DNA from: Berberis thunbergii
Taxonomy: Eukaryota; Streptophyta; Magnoliopsida; Ranunculales; Berberidaceae
NCBI GenBank assembly: GCA_003290165.1
Contig: QNQO01001161.1
Coordinates: 248,001 to 312,000, forward strand
DNA: 64,000 nucleotides
Direction: 5' to 3'
Part shown: positions 24,501 to 33,029 of the stretch, in pieces
How positions within the stretch are numbered: the first letter of the stretch is position 1
Layout of the letters: every line of letters starts with the position of its first letter
The notes under the pieces: model-generated
Seen by the model: only the letters and a program-made list of their open reading frames with translations
Told to the model about the DNA's origin: nothing
The model's database searches: none
Position numbers and translations under genes: made by a program

Positions 24501-26104
24501 TTAAAAAAAAAAACTTAAAGTATAGTTTGGTTTTTATAATTTCCAATTCAGTGATGCAATAGTTTTTACATTATTTGTGTTTATAAAATGGATGTTAAAT
24601 TGATTTATGTGATGCCAACTTAAATAATTAAATCCATTTAGTTGTGAGGATAACTAAATGTAGATGGTGAAAAATGGGTTTGATTTGATAGGAAAACCAT
24701 TGTGTGAATATGTGGTAATTTGTGTAGTGCAAGCGACAGATAAAACTGAAATATAGTTTTATTTTAGTGACTCCGAGGTGCAGAACTCAAATTACCTTTT
24801 TCATGGAACCTACAACAAATAAGACTGAAATTTGGTGGGCAAACTTGTATTTTTCTATTGAGCACAAGTGAGAGAAGTGGTTCTTAAATTTTTTTATAAG
24901 GGCTGAATCACAAGTTGGTAATAGCTGAGGGGAGCAAGCAATTAAAAGTGTTACTAGCCCATGCAACACTCAATTCCTTTACTGTTCTCACACAAAATTT
25001 GAAAGTTGAGGGGGGGGGGGGGGCTTAAGTTGTGTACCTCTGCCCTTGATTGTACTAACAAATGTTTCTTTACAGTTCTATATATATATATGAAGAAAAA
25101 AAGTGAAAAGATCACATGAACATATTATAACAAGCAATATAAGTGTACAAGTACTATAATTATCCAGTTCGGTATGCTACAACATCCTCCAAGTGCAAAT
25201 AAATGTCAATTAGTCCATTACCTTTTGTGTACAAGAAAAAAATGTTTAAATTATGGTATATTTATGACCTGGTTTGTTTTCTTTTCATCATCTTAGCTCT
25301 TATTTCTTGTCGTATCAGTTTGAAGGTTACAAATTTGACCCCGATGGAGAATATGTACGGCGATGGCTTCCAGAACTTGCTAGGCTTCCAACTGAATGGA
25401 TACACCATCCTTGGAATGCACCCGAATCTGTACTTGAAGCTGCTGGAGTCGAACTAGGAACAAATTACCCTCCACCCATTGTTGAGATAGATGCAGCAAA
25501 AGTTAGGTTGCAGGATGCTCTTTCCGAAATGTGGCAACAAGAAGCAGCATGGAGAGCTGCGATTGAGAATGGAATGGATGAAGGGCTAGGTGATTCTTCA
25601 GATACAACCCCAATTACCTTCGATCAAGATATCCAAATGGAGGTAGACCATGAACCTATCCGAAACAACCTTGCAACTATGCCCCGACGCCACGAGGATC
25701 AGATGGTCCCTAGCATGACTTATTCGTTTCTAAGAGTAGAAGAGGAAGAAACTTCCTTGGATAGAAACTCTGCTCAAGATAGCCGAGCAGAAGTACCAAC
25801 GACAGTTACTGTCGGTCAAGAATCAAGGATAGATATATTGAACCATGGGAATCTGCAAGCTATTAGAAATGAGAACCAGTCCCGGTTTAATATTTCTTTA
25901 GGATTGAGAAACACAGACAATGCAGCAGAGTCATCAAGCAGTGGCAGAAGGGAGAGAGATGGGGGTGTTGTTCCAGTTTGGTCTCCTTCACCTTCTAGTT
26001 ACTCAGAACAGTTTGTGGGAGAAGAGAATGGCCTAGCGAGCAGTTCGTCTTATTTGCAGAGGCATCCCCAGATCAGTTGGAGACGACTTTCACAAGCAGG
26101 GTGA
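6285..26104 (+). CDS. CRY1: Cryptochrome 1 blue-light photoreceptor (four coding exons)
   Basis: CRY1 is a flavoprotein that senses blue and UV-A light and controls de-etiolation and other growth responses. It acts in nucleus and cytoplasm, partly through the COP1/SPA ubiquitin ligase. Joining 6285-6597, 10102-10320, 19490-20196 and 25319-26104 gives about 674 residues in one frame, close to the 681 of Arabidopsis CRY1. All three introns are GT-AG. The N-terminal photolyase-like domain opens with [16 protein letters not shown]. The FAD-binding region (exon 3) has [19 protein letters not shown], the photolyase-family signature. The C-terminal extension carries the DAS elements: DQMVP at about residue 540, an acidic EEEE run, and [11 protein letters not shown] from about 615. 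It ends RRLSQAG as in CRY1 rather than CRY2. No stops or frameshifts were found. Introns are inflated to about 18 kb by transposons. Confidence 0.96.
7877..8487 (+). repeat. About 153-bp tandem repeat, four copies, in CRY1 intron 1
   Basis: Successive copies begin with a CTATTTATAGTTTATAGATA-like block at about 7877, 8034, 8185 and 8338, so the periods are 157, 151 and 153 bp. Each copy has in order a GGGGCTTA-GTATAATTAAT block, a TGTTTGAGAG block, and an ATGAAATGTG-GAGGGCAAAAT block. Copies differ from one another by many substitutions, so the array is not recent. Confidence 0.85.
8541..9773. mobile_element. Non-autonomous hAT element in CRY1 intron 1
   Basis: A perfect 8-bp target duplication CAAATAAT (8533-8540 and 9774-9781) brackets an element of 1233 bp. 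Terminal sequences are TAGGTTGGGCA on the left and TAGGGGTGGGCA on the inverted right, the usual plant hAT type. Subterminal CCCGGACCG/CGGTCCGGG words occur at both ends. No transposase domain is present and the interior ORFs are low-complexity. Confidence 0.92.
10102..10320 (+). CDS. CRY1: CRY1 exon 2
   Basis: Acceptor TTTTATAG|ATCC and donor TCAG|GTTTTC. It encodes [14 protein letters not shown] through LPPKRITS, covering the end of the photolyase-like alpha/beta domain and the linker. Phase 1 at both junctions joins correctly to exons 1 and 3. Confidence 0.95.
12746..14054. mobile_element. Pack-type hAT element nested in copia B gag
   Basis: Termini are TAGGGCTGGGCAAG on the left and, inverted, TAGGGGTTGGCATT on the right. 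They are flanked by an 8-bp target duplication with one mismatch (CTTGTGTT 12738-12745, GTTGTGTT 14055-14062). Subterminal GGTCCGGTTGTCGG/CCGGGTAACCGG words match the other intron 1 hAT in style. The interior carries a host gene fragment (13100-13718, - strand) and no transposase. The element interrupts the copia gag frame, so it inserted after the copia. Confidence 0.9.
13100..13718 (-). pseudogene. Host gene fragment captured by hAT element, with its intron
   Basis: On the - strand an ATG at 13716-13718 opens [20 protein letters not shown]. The frame runs to NIEP, meets one TAA, and continues as [20 protein letters not shown] down to KRSKENQI at 13292. A 61-bp interval (13231-13291) has a good donor (GTGAGT) and acceptor (TTTTTCAG). 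Removing it joins the frame to [20 protein letters not shown] and on to ASARMDEFV near 13100. The second part is Lys/Glu-rich and coiled-coil-like. It resembles plant-specific proteins of unknown function that I cannot name with certainty. The retained intron indicates capture from genomic DNA rather than from cDNA. Confidence 0.72.
14610..15540 (-). repeat. Copia B 5' LTR (- orientation)
   Basis: About 0.93 kb, inverted relative to 15786-16802. By eye the arms are about 90 percent identical over the core, with several indels. The start at its upstream end is altered into short repeats of AGTAATAAATTCTACT (15504-15550). A TATATAA-type box with GGGCTTTATATAGG lies near 15066. Confidence 0.88.
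15576..15785 (-). pseudogene. rpl14: Plastid rpl14 fragment (nuclear plastid DNA)
   Basis: The - strand frame reads [20 protein letters not shown] through [19 protein letters not shown] to LAPEVF and a stop at 15576-15578. This matches the C-terminal part of chloroplast ribosomal protein uL14, which binds the large subunit near the subunit interface. The N-terminal half is missing and homology starts directly at the edge of the adjoining LTR (15786). The frame of about 70 codons is intact, but there is no start, promoter or transit peptide, so it is best read as transferred plastid DNA. It lies between two inverted LTRs inside a CRY1 intron. Confidence 0.88.
15786..16802 (+). repeat. Inverted extra LTR of copia B family (+ orientation)
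   Basis: 1017 bp, starting TGTTAGAATT and ending GTTGCCAACA, the expected short inverted TG...CA ends. A TATATAAAGCCC promoter box lies near 16333. It mirrors 14610-15540, making an imperfect palindrome with a spacer of about 250 bp that contains the rpl14 fragment. Confidence 0.88.
18051..18260 (+). repeat. Tandem duplication of about 105 bp in CRY1 intron 2
   Basis: The units at 18051-18154 and 18155-18260 both run from AAATCTTGTGAGAGTTTGCC to CACCTGAACCAGTCC. They differ by a few substitutions and a 2-bp indel. A shorter related AAATCTTGTGAGA occurs at 18001. Confidence 0.92.
19490..20196 (+). CDS. CRY1: CRY1 exon 3
   Basis: Acceptor TTTCAG|GTGATG, donor CCTCAG|GTGCAT. The 707 bp encode [20 protein letters not shown] to [10 protein letters not shown], the helical FAD-binding half of the photolyase-homology region. 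It includes [37 protein letters not shown], the [19 protein letters not shown] signature and [15 protein letters not shown]. It is extremely similar to known CRY1 and fully open. Confidence 0.96.
20720..23397 (-). pseudogene. hAT transposase (BED finger, DUF659, hAT C-terminal dimerisation domain)
   Basis: Likely start MASSSTP at 23397, with a donor GTACCT straight after and an acceptor near 23000. The BED zinc finger reads [20 protein letters not shown] at about 22900. The central RNase H-like core has CDGWTDS near 22330 and VITDNAP near 22165, supplying the first two catalytic Asp residues. A Trp-rich segment follows at 21745-21458. An intron (about 21341-21462) joins LAHSLNP to [13 protein letters not shown]. 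The C-terminal dimerisation block [18 protein letters not shown] ends in [11 protein letters not shown] near 20970. In-frame stops, such as TGG to TGA near 22972 and CAA to TAA near 22323, and frame breaks mean it is inactive. Confidence 0.88.
23727..23790 (+). repeat. 28-bp subterminal tandem repeat in hAT
   Basis: Two perfect copies of a 28-bp unit containing CCAGCGCGTGTCGCGCGCG (23727-23754, 23755-23782) and a partial third. GC- and CpG-rich, just inside the right hAT end, where transposase-binding motifs usually cluster. Confidence 0.85.
24430..25048. mobile_element. hAT-type MITE in CRY1 intron 3
   Basis: 619 bp with inverted ends CAAGGGCGGAGCTAC and CAAGGGCAGAGGTAC. They are flanked by an 8-bp duplication with one mismatch (ATTGTACA 24422-24429, ATTGTACT 25049-25056). 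G-runs lie just inside both ends (GGGGGGG near 24457, a 13-G run near 25011). There is no coding capacity. Confidence 0.88.
25319..26104 (+). CDS. CRY1: CRY1 exon 4 with C-terminal DAS extension
   Basis: Begins [20 protein letters not shown], finishing the FAD-binding region, then the CRY1 C-terminal extension that mediates signalling partners. It has DQMVP, the acidic segment and the Ser-rich [11 protein letters not shown] with EQFVGEEN downstream, and ends RRLSQAG. The stop used here is TGA at 26102-26104. The base after 26100 is also a good donor (AGG|GTGAGA), discussed in the findings. Confidence 0.93.
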   Translation, partial: FEGYKFDPDGEYVRRWLPELARLPTEWIHHPWNAPESVLEAAGVELGTNYPPPIVEIDAAKVRLQDALSEMWQQEAAWRAAIENGMDEGLGDSSDTTPITFDQDIQMEVDHEPIRNNLATMPRRHEDQMVPSMTYSFLRVEEEETSLDRNSAQDSRAEVPTTVTVGQESRIDILNHGNLQAIRNENQSRFNISLGLRNTDNAAESSSSGRRERDGGVVPVWSPSPSSYSEQFVGEENGLASSSSYLQRHPQISWRRLSQAG

Positions 26105-26760
26105 GATAACGACTTTTTAACAACTTTTCTTGAAGTTATTAACTTATGTTTTCTATATCTGGTCTTGCAGGAGCCTTGAGCAAAACAAGTTTTATTTTAC
26201 ATTGAAATGCATTTATTTAGCCAAAATTGTGTTATCTATTTTCTCCAAGCTTTTAATGCAAACAACTTTGATTCTACCAAAGAGTTTACATCCCATAAGC
26301 TTTTTGACACTACGCCATAAAGTTTCTCATATATTCATACTCTTGTATGATTGTGAACTTGAGCAAAATTTTCATTTCCTGTTTCCAGATAATGCTCTGA
26401 AATGGGAATTTTTTTTACCTATTTTCTTCATTCTTCTTAAACAAACTGATCGGTAACCTTATTAACAGATAGGAGGATTACACAACTGTTGAGAAGTTTG
26501 GAAGCAGAGAAGGGCGTGCTAGAATTTATGCTCAACTATGTGACACCTTTATGTGCCATTCTTCAGCTTGGTTTTTGCCTTTGAACCTGATGGGAAGATC
26601 AATAGTGTCCAAAAATGCCAACTGCAACGCAGAGACTAAGTCATCTGCTATCTGCTACCCATCATTTTTATCTGTACCATGTACATTTCTGTATAGTAAT
26701 TGTTGTCTACATAAGGTGAGAGAATAGTGTCTGATCAGATAGATTTGTAGATTAATGATA
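26105..26760 (+). other. Probable CRY1 3' untranslated region
   Basis: No coding domain. Two candidate splice acceptors (TCTTGCAG at 26170, ATTAACAG at 26468) follow the donor at 26101. Sequence after 26469 is less AT-rich and looks exonic up to about 26760. No single poly(A) signal can be assigned with confidence. From 26760 to 27440 I see only AT-rich intergenic sequence between the two convergent genes. Confidence 0.45.
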
Positions 26761-27440
26761 GACAAGGTTGTTAATTTTTCCCCAACTCGGGGAAGTCGTG
26801 CATGTTATCCATTTTCAACTTTTTGTTTTTTAACCTTTTACAACCACACTTAGTGGTGTAATCTTATACCAGTTCTAGTTATCTCCATCTACAAAAAATC
26901 ATTTTGTCAGAGGGGGTGTTTTTTTTTTTTTCAGCACTTAGCACCTTATAAATTCTTCTGAATTCAGAACCTATTTAGAACTTCTGGTTTTGTTCAAATT
27001 ATGATAAAAACATACACCTGGTCTAAGTCATCTTAATCAGAAGAACAAAAACAAAGGCCACCAGAGTTAAAATTTTTGTTTGAGCTGTTGTTTATGGAGA
27101 TCCTGTTCTGTAATCTTATAGCGAGGTATATATGTTAAGATGCATGGTTTCTGCGACAACATTAGGAACTGACAGAAGTTAAATCTTGGTTCTGGAAGGA
27201 AAACAATCAAGCCGAACTCTAAAGATTAATTACTGGAATTGAATCAATTAAATCATTTCAATATAACAATATTTGTAAGAAAAATGTATAATTTGGGTTA
27301 TATCTAACACAATCATATAACTGTAGAGGACCAAAATGGACCTCAAACCTGTTATAATCAAAGTTGTTTCTTAGATTCCTGGTGTTCTTCAAATGGTAAT
27401 GTAGAATCTCATGCTTATCAAGAAAAAAATCCTCTAAAGT

Positions 27441-28412
27441 TCAATTTAGATGCTTGACGGATTCATACTGGTATATGCTTGATTTGTCAGAGAAGGGGAC
27501 CGAAGGAGACAATAGCATGATGGCAACTATAGTTCCAAGGATTGAGGCAATGATGTAAATCCAGAGATCACCAGAAACAATAGCTGGACCAATACTCCTA
27601 GCAGGGTTCATTGATGCTCCGGTTATGTCCCTGATGCCAAGTCATGCGAGCTCTCTTTGTACCATAAAGGCATACATGTGTGCATCACACTGACAATAAT
27701 ATGAATGATGACGATGTGATAATTGCATTAGTAATTTCATTACCCGGCAATGAGGGATTAAGCAATACCATTGATCCTACGATGATTCCAGAGAGCTCAT
27801 TGATCTGTTAGAAACAGGGAACTTGAGCTTAGATCATTTACATTCAACCAGCAAACTAGAGAAAACAGAAACTCTGGCCTTGATAGTTGTTAAGTAATGT
27901 AAGTGGACACATACTGCTCTGTTATCATTGGCCACGCCACATACGGTGAACATCAAGAAAAATGAAATGGTAAGTTCCCATGCAAAGGCTTTGAGCGGAG
28001 TGGTTGGGAAGGAAAATCGAGTGCTACTTCTTGTACTTTGACCTCTCCCTCGAATAACTTTCATAAAGAAAGAATTGCAAGTATAGAACCTGTTACTTGA
28101 GAAGCAACATATAATGGTACCTGCAGCTTCTCTAAGTGATTTAACATGCCATGCTAATCCAAACAATGGAGGAGTCTTAGAGACTGTTACTATTTCAAAC
28201 CTGTTTCCATTTGAACTTGCAAGATATAGCGAAGGCAATGGTGATTGCGGGATTGAAATGAGCACCAGAGACGTGCCCAAGTGTGTAATATCATCATCAT
28301 CACAACTACACCCCACACCACTGCTTTCCCTACAATCGTGATTCACATGAACGCGCAATGATGCACATCCTGCAAAAACTATAATGTGTGTACCTAACAA
28401 CTCAGCAATTAT
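27441..28412 (-). pseudogene. NIP exons 2-5 cluster
   Basis: The four downstream exons are separated by short introns of 80-113 bp with clean GT-AG ends (for example GTTTGA...CTGCAG, GTATGT...TAACAG and GTAATG...CATCAG). The normal C-terminal cytoplasmic tail is replaced by a short [16 protein letters not shown] stretch and a stop at 27441. A continuous 188-codon frame across 27834-28400 mixes exon and intron and is not a real protein. Confidence 0.82.
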
Positions 28413-28920
28413 CTGTTCATTACAAAAGTTGCAAACTATTAGTATAAGGAATTAACCAAGGATTGTGATTTCGTTTTCGAGCATAAATGTTTTGGTGTAT
28501 AAAGAAAAAATGTAAAAATTTTGAGGATACATGAAATATATATAATGCATTTCGAGGGTATATGAAATATGTGAAAAAAATGCAAGTAAATAAATCTATT
28601 AAACAAAACCTAAATACCAAGAAATGAAACAAACATAAAATCAATATATAATTACAAAATCAGGGAGTAGTTTCAAAATATAATAAATAATTAGAAGAAC
28701 TGATAATTAGAAAAAACTCGAAATTTGACAAAAAAACCTTCAAAAAATGAAAATTTGATCACTGAGTTTTATGTTTTTGGAGAAAAAACCAAATTTTACG
28801 AAAAAAAAAATAATCGATAAATATTTCGAATTTTTTTGAAAAAAACCTCAAAAAATGTAAATTTATATTTCGCATTTTTTCTTTTCATAATTAAAAAACA
28901 GCGAAAATTTCGGTGAGATT
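28413..28920 (-). other. NIP intron 1, host part downstream of CACTA
   Basis: AT-rich sequence with repeated ATTTCGA/AAAAAAACC words from 28700. No gene or clear element end before the CACTA terminus at 28921. Confidence 0.6.
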
Positions 28921-30060
28921 CACTACAAAAAAAAGCGTTATTAGCTACGGAAACTAGAAAACCGTCGCTATTTAAACGTTTTGCGACACGTTTTGCGACG
29001 GTTTTGCCGTCGCTAACATTTCTGCTACGGTTTTGGCCCATAAATTAAAATAACCGTCGCTAACTGTTTTGCGACGGCTTAAAACTGTCGCTAATACGAG
29101 AATTAGCGATGGCAGTAGTTCCGTAGCTAATGTTTACAAATATTTTTTGTTAGCCATGGTCAAAATACCGTAGCTAATGTGATTTTTTAAAAAAAATTAT
29201 AAGAAAACAATATAGCGACGGCACTGGGACCGTAGCTAATGTTTACAAAAAAAAAATGTTGTTACCCACGGTCCAAATACCGTAGCTAATATGATTTTTT
29301 TTTTTAAAAAAAATTATAAGAAAACAATATAGCGACGGCACTAGGCCCGTAGCTAATGTTTACAAATTTTTTTGTTAGTCACGGTCCAAATACCGTAGCT
29401 AATGTCATTTTAAAAAAAAAATTTAAGAAAACAATATAGCGACGGCACTAGGGCCGTAACTAATGTTTACAAATTTTTTTTTTGTTAGCTACGGTCAAAA
29501 TACCGTAGCTAAATGTGAATTTTTTTAAAAAAATTATATAAAGAAACATCGCTATATATTTATAAACTGGATAAAATCATCAATAACACATTTTTGTCCA
29601 GCCCGGTAGGAGACCTAATTTTCACCTAAGTGACCCGGGTTCGAATCCCGCCAATGAAAATTTTTTTTATATTAAAATTTTTATATTAGCGACGGCACTA
29701 GGGCCGTAGCTGATGTTTACAATTTTTTTTTGTTAGCCACGGTCCAAATACCGTAGCTAATGTGATTTTTTTAAATTATAAAAAAACAATATAGCGACAG
29801 CACTAGGGCCGTAGCTACTGTTTACAAATTTTTTTTTGTTACCCACGGTTAAAATACCGTAGCTAAATGTGAATTTTTTTTTAAAATTATATAAAGCAAA
29901 ATCATTATATATTTATAAACTGGATAAATTCACCAATAACACATTTTCGTCCAAATGCCGTAGCCAATGAAACTTTTTTTTATATTAATAGTTTTATCTT
30001 AGCGACGCAGTGTGCCATTAGCCACGGTTCTCTACCTTAGCTAATTCTTTTTTTAAAAAA
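28921..30060 (+). repeat. CACTA left subterminal repeat array
   Basis: After a compact terminal zone with CCGTCGCTA and TTTTGCGACGG words, a unit of about 105-120 bp recurs from about 29105 to 30000. Its core is AGCGACGGCACTAGGGCCGT, then AGCTAATGTTTACAAA, a poly-T, a GCCACGGTCAAAATACCGT hairpin and TAGCTAATGTGAT. Recurrences start near 29105, 29213, 29331, 29439, 29687 and 29793. The gap after 29520 holds an unrelated 160-bp insert. Confidence 0.88.
29597..29655 (+). other. tRNA-like fragment with B box inside CACTA
   Basis: GGGTTCGAATCCCGCC matches a tRNA T-arm/B box, with a short paired block upstream. No acceptor stem, A box or anticodon arm can be folded, so this is at most a decayed tRNA-derived or SINE fragment carried between two copies of the subterminal unit. 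Confidence 0.3.
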
Positions 30061-30104
30061 ATTATATAAAACAAATATATATATAAACTGGAAACAGACT
30101 CCAA

Positions 30105-31826
30105 GCCGCTTGTTTTTTCTTTACGATCAGATAAAAGAAGATCAGATCAGATCAAAAAAAATCATAGAAGATCAGATCAAAGAAGATCAGATAAAAAAAA
30201 TCAGATCAGATCAAAGAAGATAAGATCAGATCAAAGAAATTCAAAGAAGATCAGAGAAGATTAGATCAGATCAAATAAGATCAGATAAAAGAATATCAAA
30301 AAAGATCAGATCAAAGAAGGTCTAAGAAGATCAGATCAAATCAAAGAGGATCAGATCAAAGAAATTCAAAGAAGATCAGATCAGATCAAAGAAGATTAGA
30401 TCAAAGAAGATCAGATCAAAGAAGATTAGATCAAAGAAGATCAAAGAAAATCAGATCAGATTATAGAAGATCAAAGAAGATAAAAGAAGATCAGATCAAA
30501 AAAGTTAAAAGAAGATCAAAGAAGATTACATCAAAGTAGATCAAAGAAGATCAGATTAGATCAAAGAAGTTCAAATAAGATAAAAAAAGATCAGATCGGA
30601 TCAGATCAAATCAAAGAAGATCGGATCAAATAAAATCAAAGAAGATCAAAGAAGACCAAAGAAGATCAGATCAAAAAAGATCAAAGAAGATCATAGAAGT
30701 TCAAAGAAGATCAGATCAAAAAAGATCAAAGAAGATCAGATCAAAGAATATAAAATAAGATCAAAGAAAATCAGATCAGATCAAATCAAAGAAGATCGGA
30801 TCAAAGAAGACAAAAGAAGATCATATCAAAAAAGATCAAAGAAGATGAGAGAAGTTCAAAGAATATCAGATCAAAAAAGATCAAAGAATATCAAAGAAAC
30901 CAAAGAAGATCAAAGAAGTTCAAAGAAGATCAAAGAAGATTAGAGAAGATCATATCAAAGAATATCAAATAAGATCAAAGAATATCAAAGAAGAGCAAAG
31001 AAGATATGATAAAAAAATCAAAGAAGATTAGAGAAGTTTAAAGAAGATCAGATCAAAGAAGATCAAAGAAAATCAAAGAAGATAAAAGAAGTATAAAGAA
31101 GGTCAGAGAAGATCAAATCAAAGAAAATCAAATCAGATCAAATCAAAGAAGATCAGATCAAAGAAGACAAAGAAGATCATATCAAAAAAGATCAGAGAAG
31201 TTCAAAGAATATCAGATCAAAGAAGATCAAATAAGATTAGAGAAGATCAGATCAAAGAATATCAAATAAGATCAAAGAAGATCATATCAGATCAAAAAAG
31301 ATCAGATCAATGAATGTCAAAGAAGATCATATCAGATCAAATCAAAGAAGATCAGATCAAAGAATATCAAAGAAGACCAAAGAAGATCATATCAAAAAAG
31401 ATCAAAGAAGATCAGATAAAAAAAGATCAAAGAAGATCAAAGAAAATCAAAGAAGTCCAAAGAAGATCAAAGAAGATCAGATCAAAGAATATCAAATAAG
31501 ATCAAAGAAGATCAGATCAGATCAGATCAAAGAAGATCATATCAGATCAAATCAAAGAAGATCGGATCAAATAAGATCAAAGAAGATCAGATCAAAAAAG
31601 ATCAAAGATCAGAGAAGATAAAAAAAGATCAGATCAAAGAATATCAAAGAAGATCGAAGAAGTTCAAAGAAGATCACAGAATATCAAATAAGATCAGATC
31701 AGATAAAAAAAGATCAAATAAGATCAGATCAGATCAGATCAAAGAAGATTAAAGAATATCAGATCAAATAAGACCAAAGAAGATCAGATAAAAAAAGATC
31801 AGATCAAATCAAAGAAGATCAAAGTA
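30105..31826 (+). repeat. GATC-rich purine array, about 1.7 kb
   Basis: Short words AGATCA, AAAGA and GATCAGATCAAAGA repeat irregularly for about 1720 bp, roughly on a 5-bp grid (AGATC AAAGA AGATC). On the + strand nearly all pyrimidines are the T and C of GATC, so the strand is strongly purine-biased. Any open frames are artefacts made of Lys, Asp, Gln and Ile repeats. It lies in the middle of the CACTA element. Confidence 0.9.
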
Positions 31827-31856
31827 TCTTTTGGTTTTAAAAAAACATTAAAGAGG

Positions 31857-32995
31857 TTAGCGACGTCAAACTTCCCGTCGCTAATTGGGTTTTATTTTTT
31901 ATATTAGCAACGGCAAACAACCGACGTTAATTGGTTTTTAAAAAAACACTAAAGAGGTTAGCGACGGCCTACTTGCCGTCGCTAATTGGTTTAAAAAAAA
32001 ACTAAAGAGGTCAGCGACGGCCTACTTGTCGTCGCTAACTGGTTTTTAAAAAAAAACACACTAAAAAGGTTAGCGACGGCAAGTCGTCGCTAATTGGTTT
32101 AAAAAAAACACTAAAGAGGTTAGCGACGGCCTACTTGCCTTCGCTAATTGGTTTAAAAAAAAACTAAAGAGGTTAGCGACAGACTAATTGTCGTCGCTAA
32201 TTGGTTTAAAAAAAACACACACTAAAGAGGCGCTAACTGGTTTAAAAAAACACTAAAGAGGTTAGCGACGGCAAACTTGTTGCCGCTAATTGGTTTTAAA
32301 AAAAACCCTAAAGAGGTTAGTGACAGCCTACTTGCCGTCGCTAATTGGTTTTAAAAAAAAATAAAGAGGTTAGCGACGGCCTACTTGCCGTCGCTAACTG
32401 GTTTAAAAAAACACTAAAGAGCTTAGCGACGGCAAACTTGCTGTCGCTAATTGGTTTTTAAAAAATAAAAAAAAACACTAAAGAGGTTAGCGACGGCCTA
32501 CTTGCCGTCGCTAACTGGTTTAAAAAAAACACTAAAGAGGTTAGCGACGACAAGTCGCTAATTGGTTAAAAAAAACACTAAAGAGGTTAGCGACGGCCTA
32601 CTTGCCGTCGCTAATTGGTTTAAAAAAAACTAAAGAGGTTCTACCTGGTTTTAAAAAAAACACTAAAGAGGTTAGTGACGACCTACTTGCCATCGCTAAT
32701 TGGTTTTAAAAAAAAACACACACACTAAAGAGGTTGTTTAAAAAAAAAAAACACCAAAGAGGTTAGCGACGACAAGTATGTCGTCGCTAACTGGTTTTAA
32801 AAATAAACACTAAAGAGATTGGTTTTAAAAAAAAATTAACACTAAAGAGATTAGCGACGGTAAGTTTGTCGTGGCTAATTGGTTTTTTAAAAAAAAACAC
32901 TAAAGAGGTTAGCGACGGCAAAATGGCTAATTGGTTTAAAAAAATACACTAAAGAGGTTAGCGATGGCAAAAAACCATCGCTAATTGGTTTTTAT
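31857..32995 (+). repeat. CACTA right hairpin array, about 20 units
   Basis: Units of about 50-65 bp: AACACTAAAGAGGTTAGCGA, then CGGC, a CTACTT loop, GCCGTCGCTAA, TTGGTT and poly-A. TTAGCGACGGC and GCCGTCGCTAA pair as an 11-bp stem in the best copies. Many copies have lost part of the stem or carry point changes. About 20 copies are recognisable. Confidence 0.9.
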
Positions 32996-33029
32996 AAAAA
33001 ATATCACCGATCCGCGTGAAATCTCATCT

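Larger units (their letters stand above)
20197..25318 (+). other. CRY1 intron 3 (about 5.1 kb)
   Basis: Donor GTGCAT, acceptor CGTATCAG. It is mostly a decayed transposase-bearing hAT element (20376-23843), followed by about 590 bp of unremarkable sequence, a hAT-type MITE (24430-25048) and AT-rich intron. Confidence 0.88.

Noticed and set aside
27834..28400. 188-codon - strand frame as a stand-alone membrane protein
   Set aside because: It reads through NIP exons 2 and 3 and the intron between them, in mixed frames; splice sites and family alignment show otherwise.
29597..29655. Functional tRNA gene
   Set aside because: Only the T-arm/B box is convincing; acceptor stem, D arm and anticodon arm do not fold.
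31310..31621. Open frame of 103 codons within the GATC array
   Set aside because: Composed only of Lys/Asp/Gln/Ile/Ser/Arg repeats dictated by the GATC-AAAGA words; other frames give the same kind of string. A repeat artefact, not a gene.
31857..32995. Regularly spaced palindromic repeats resembling a CRISPR array
   Set aside because: Nuclear plant DNA, spacers are poly-A and near-identical, and the array lies within a bounded CACTA element.
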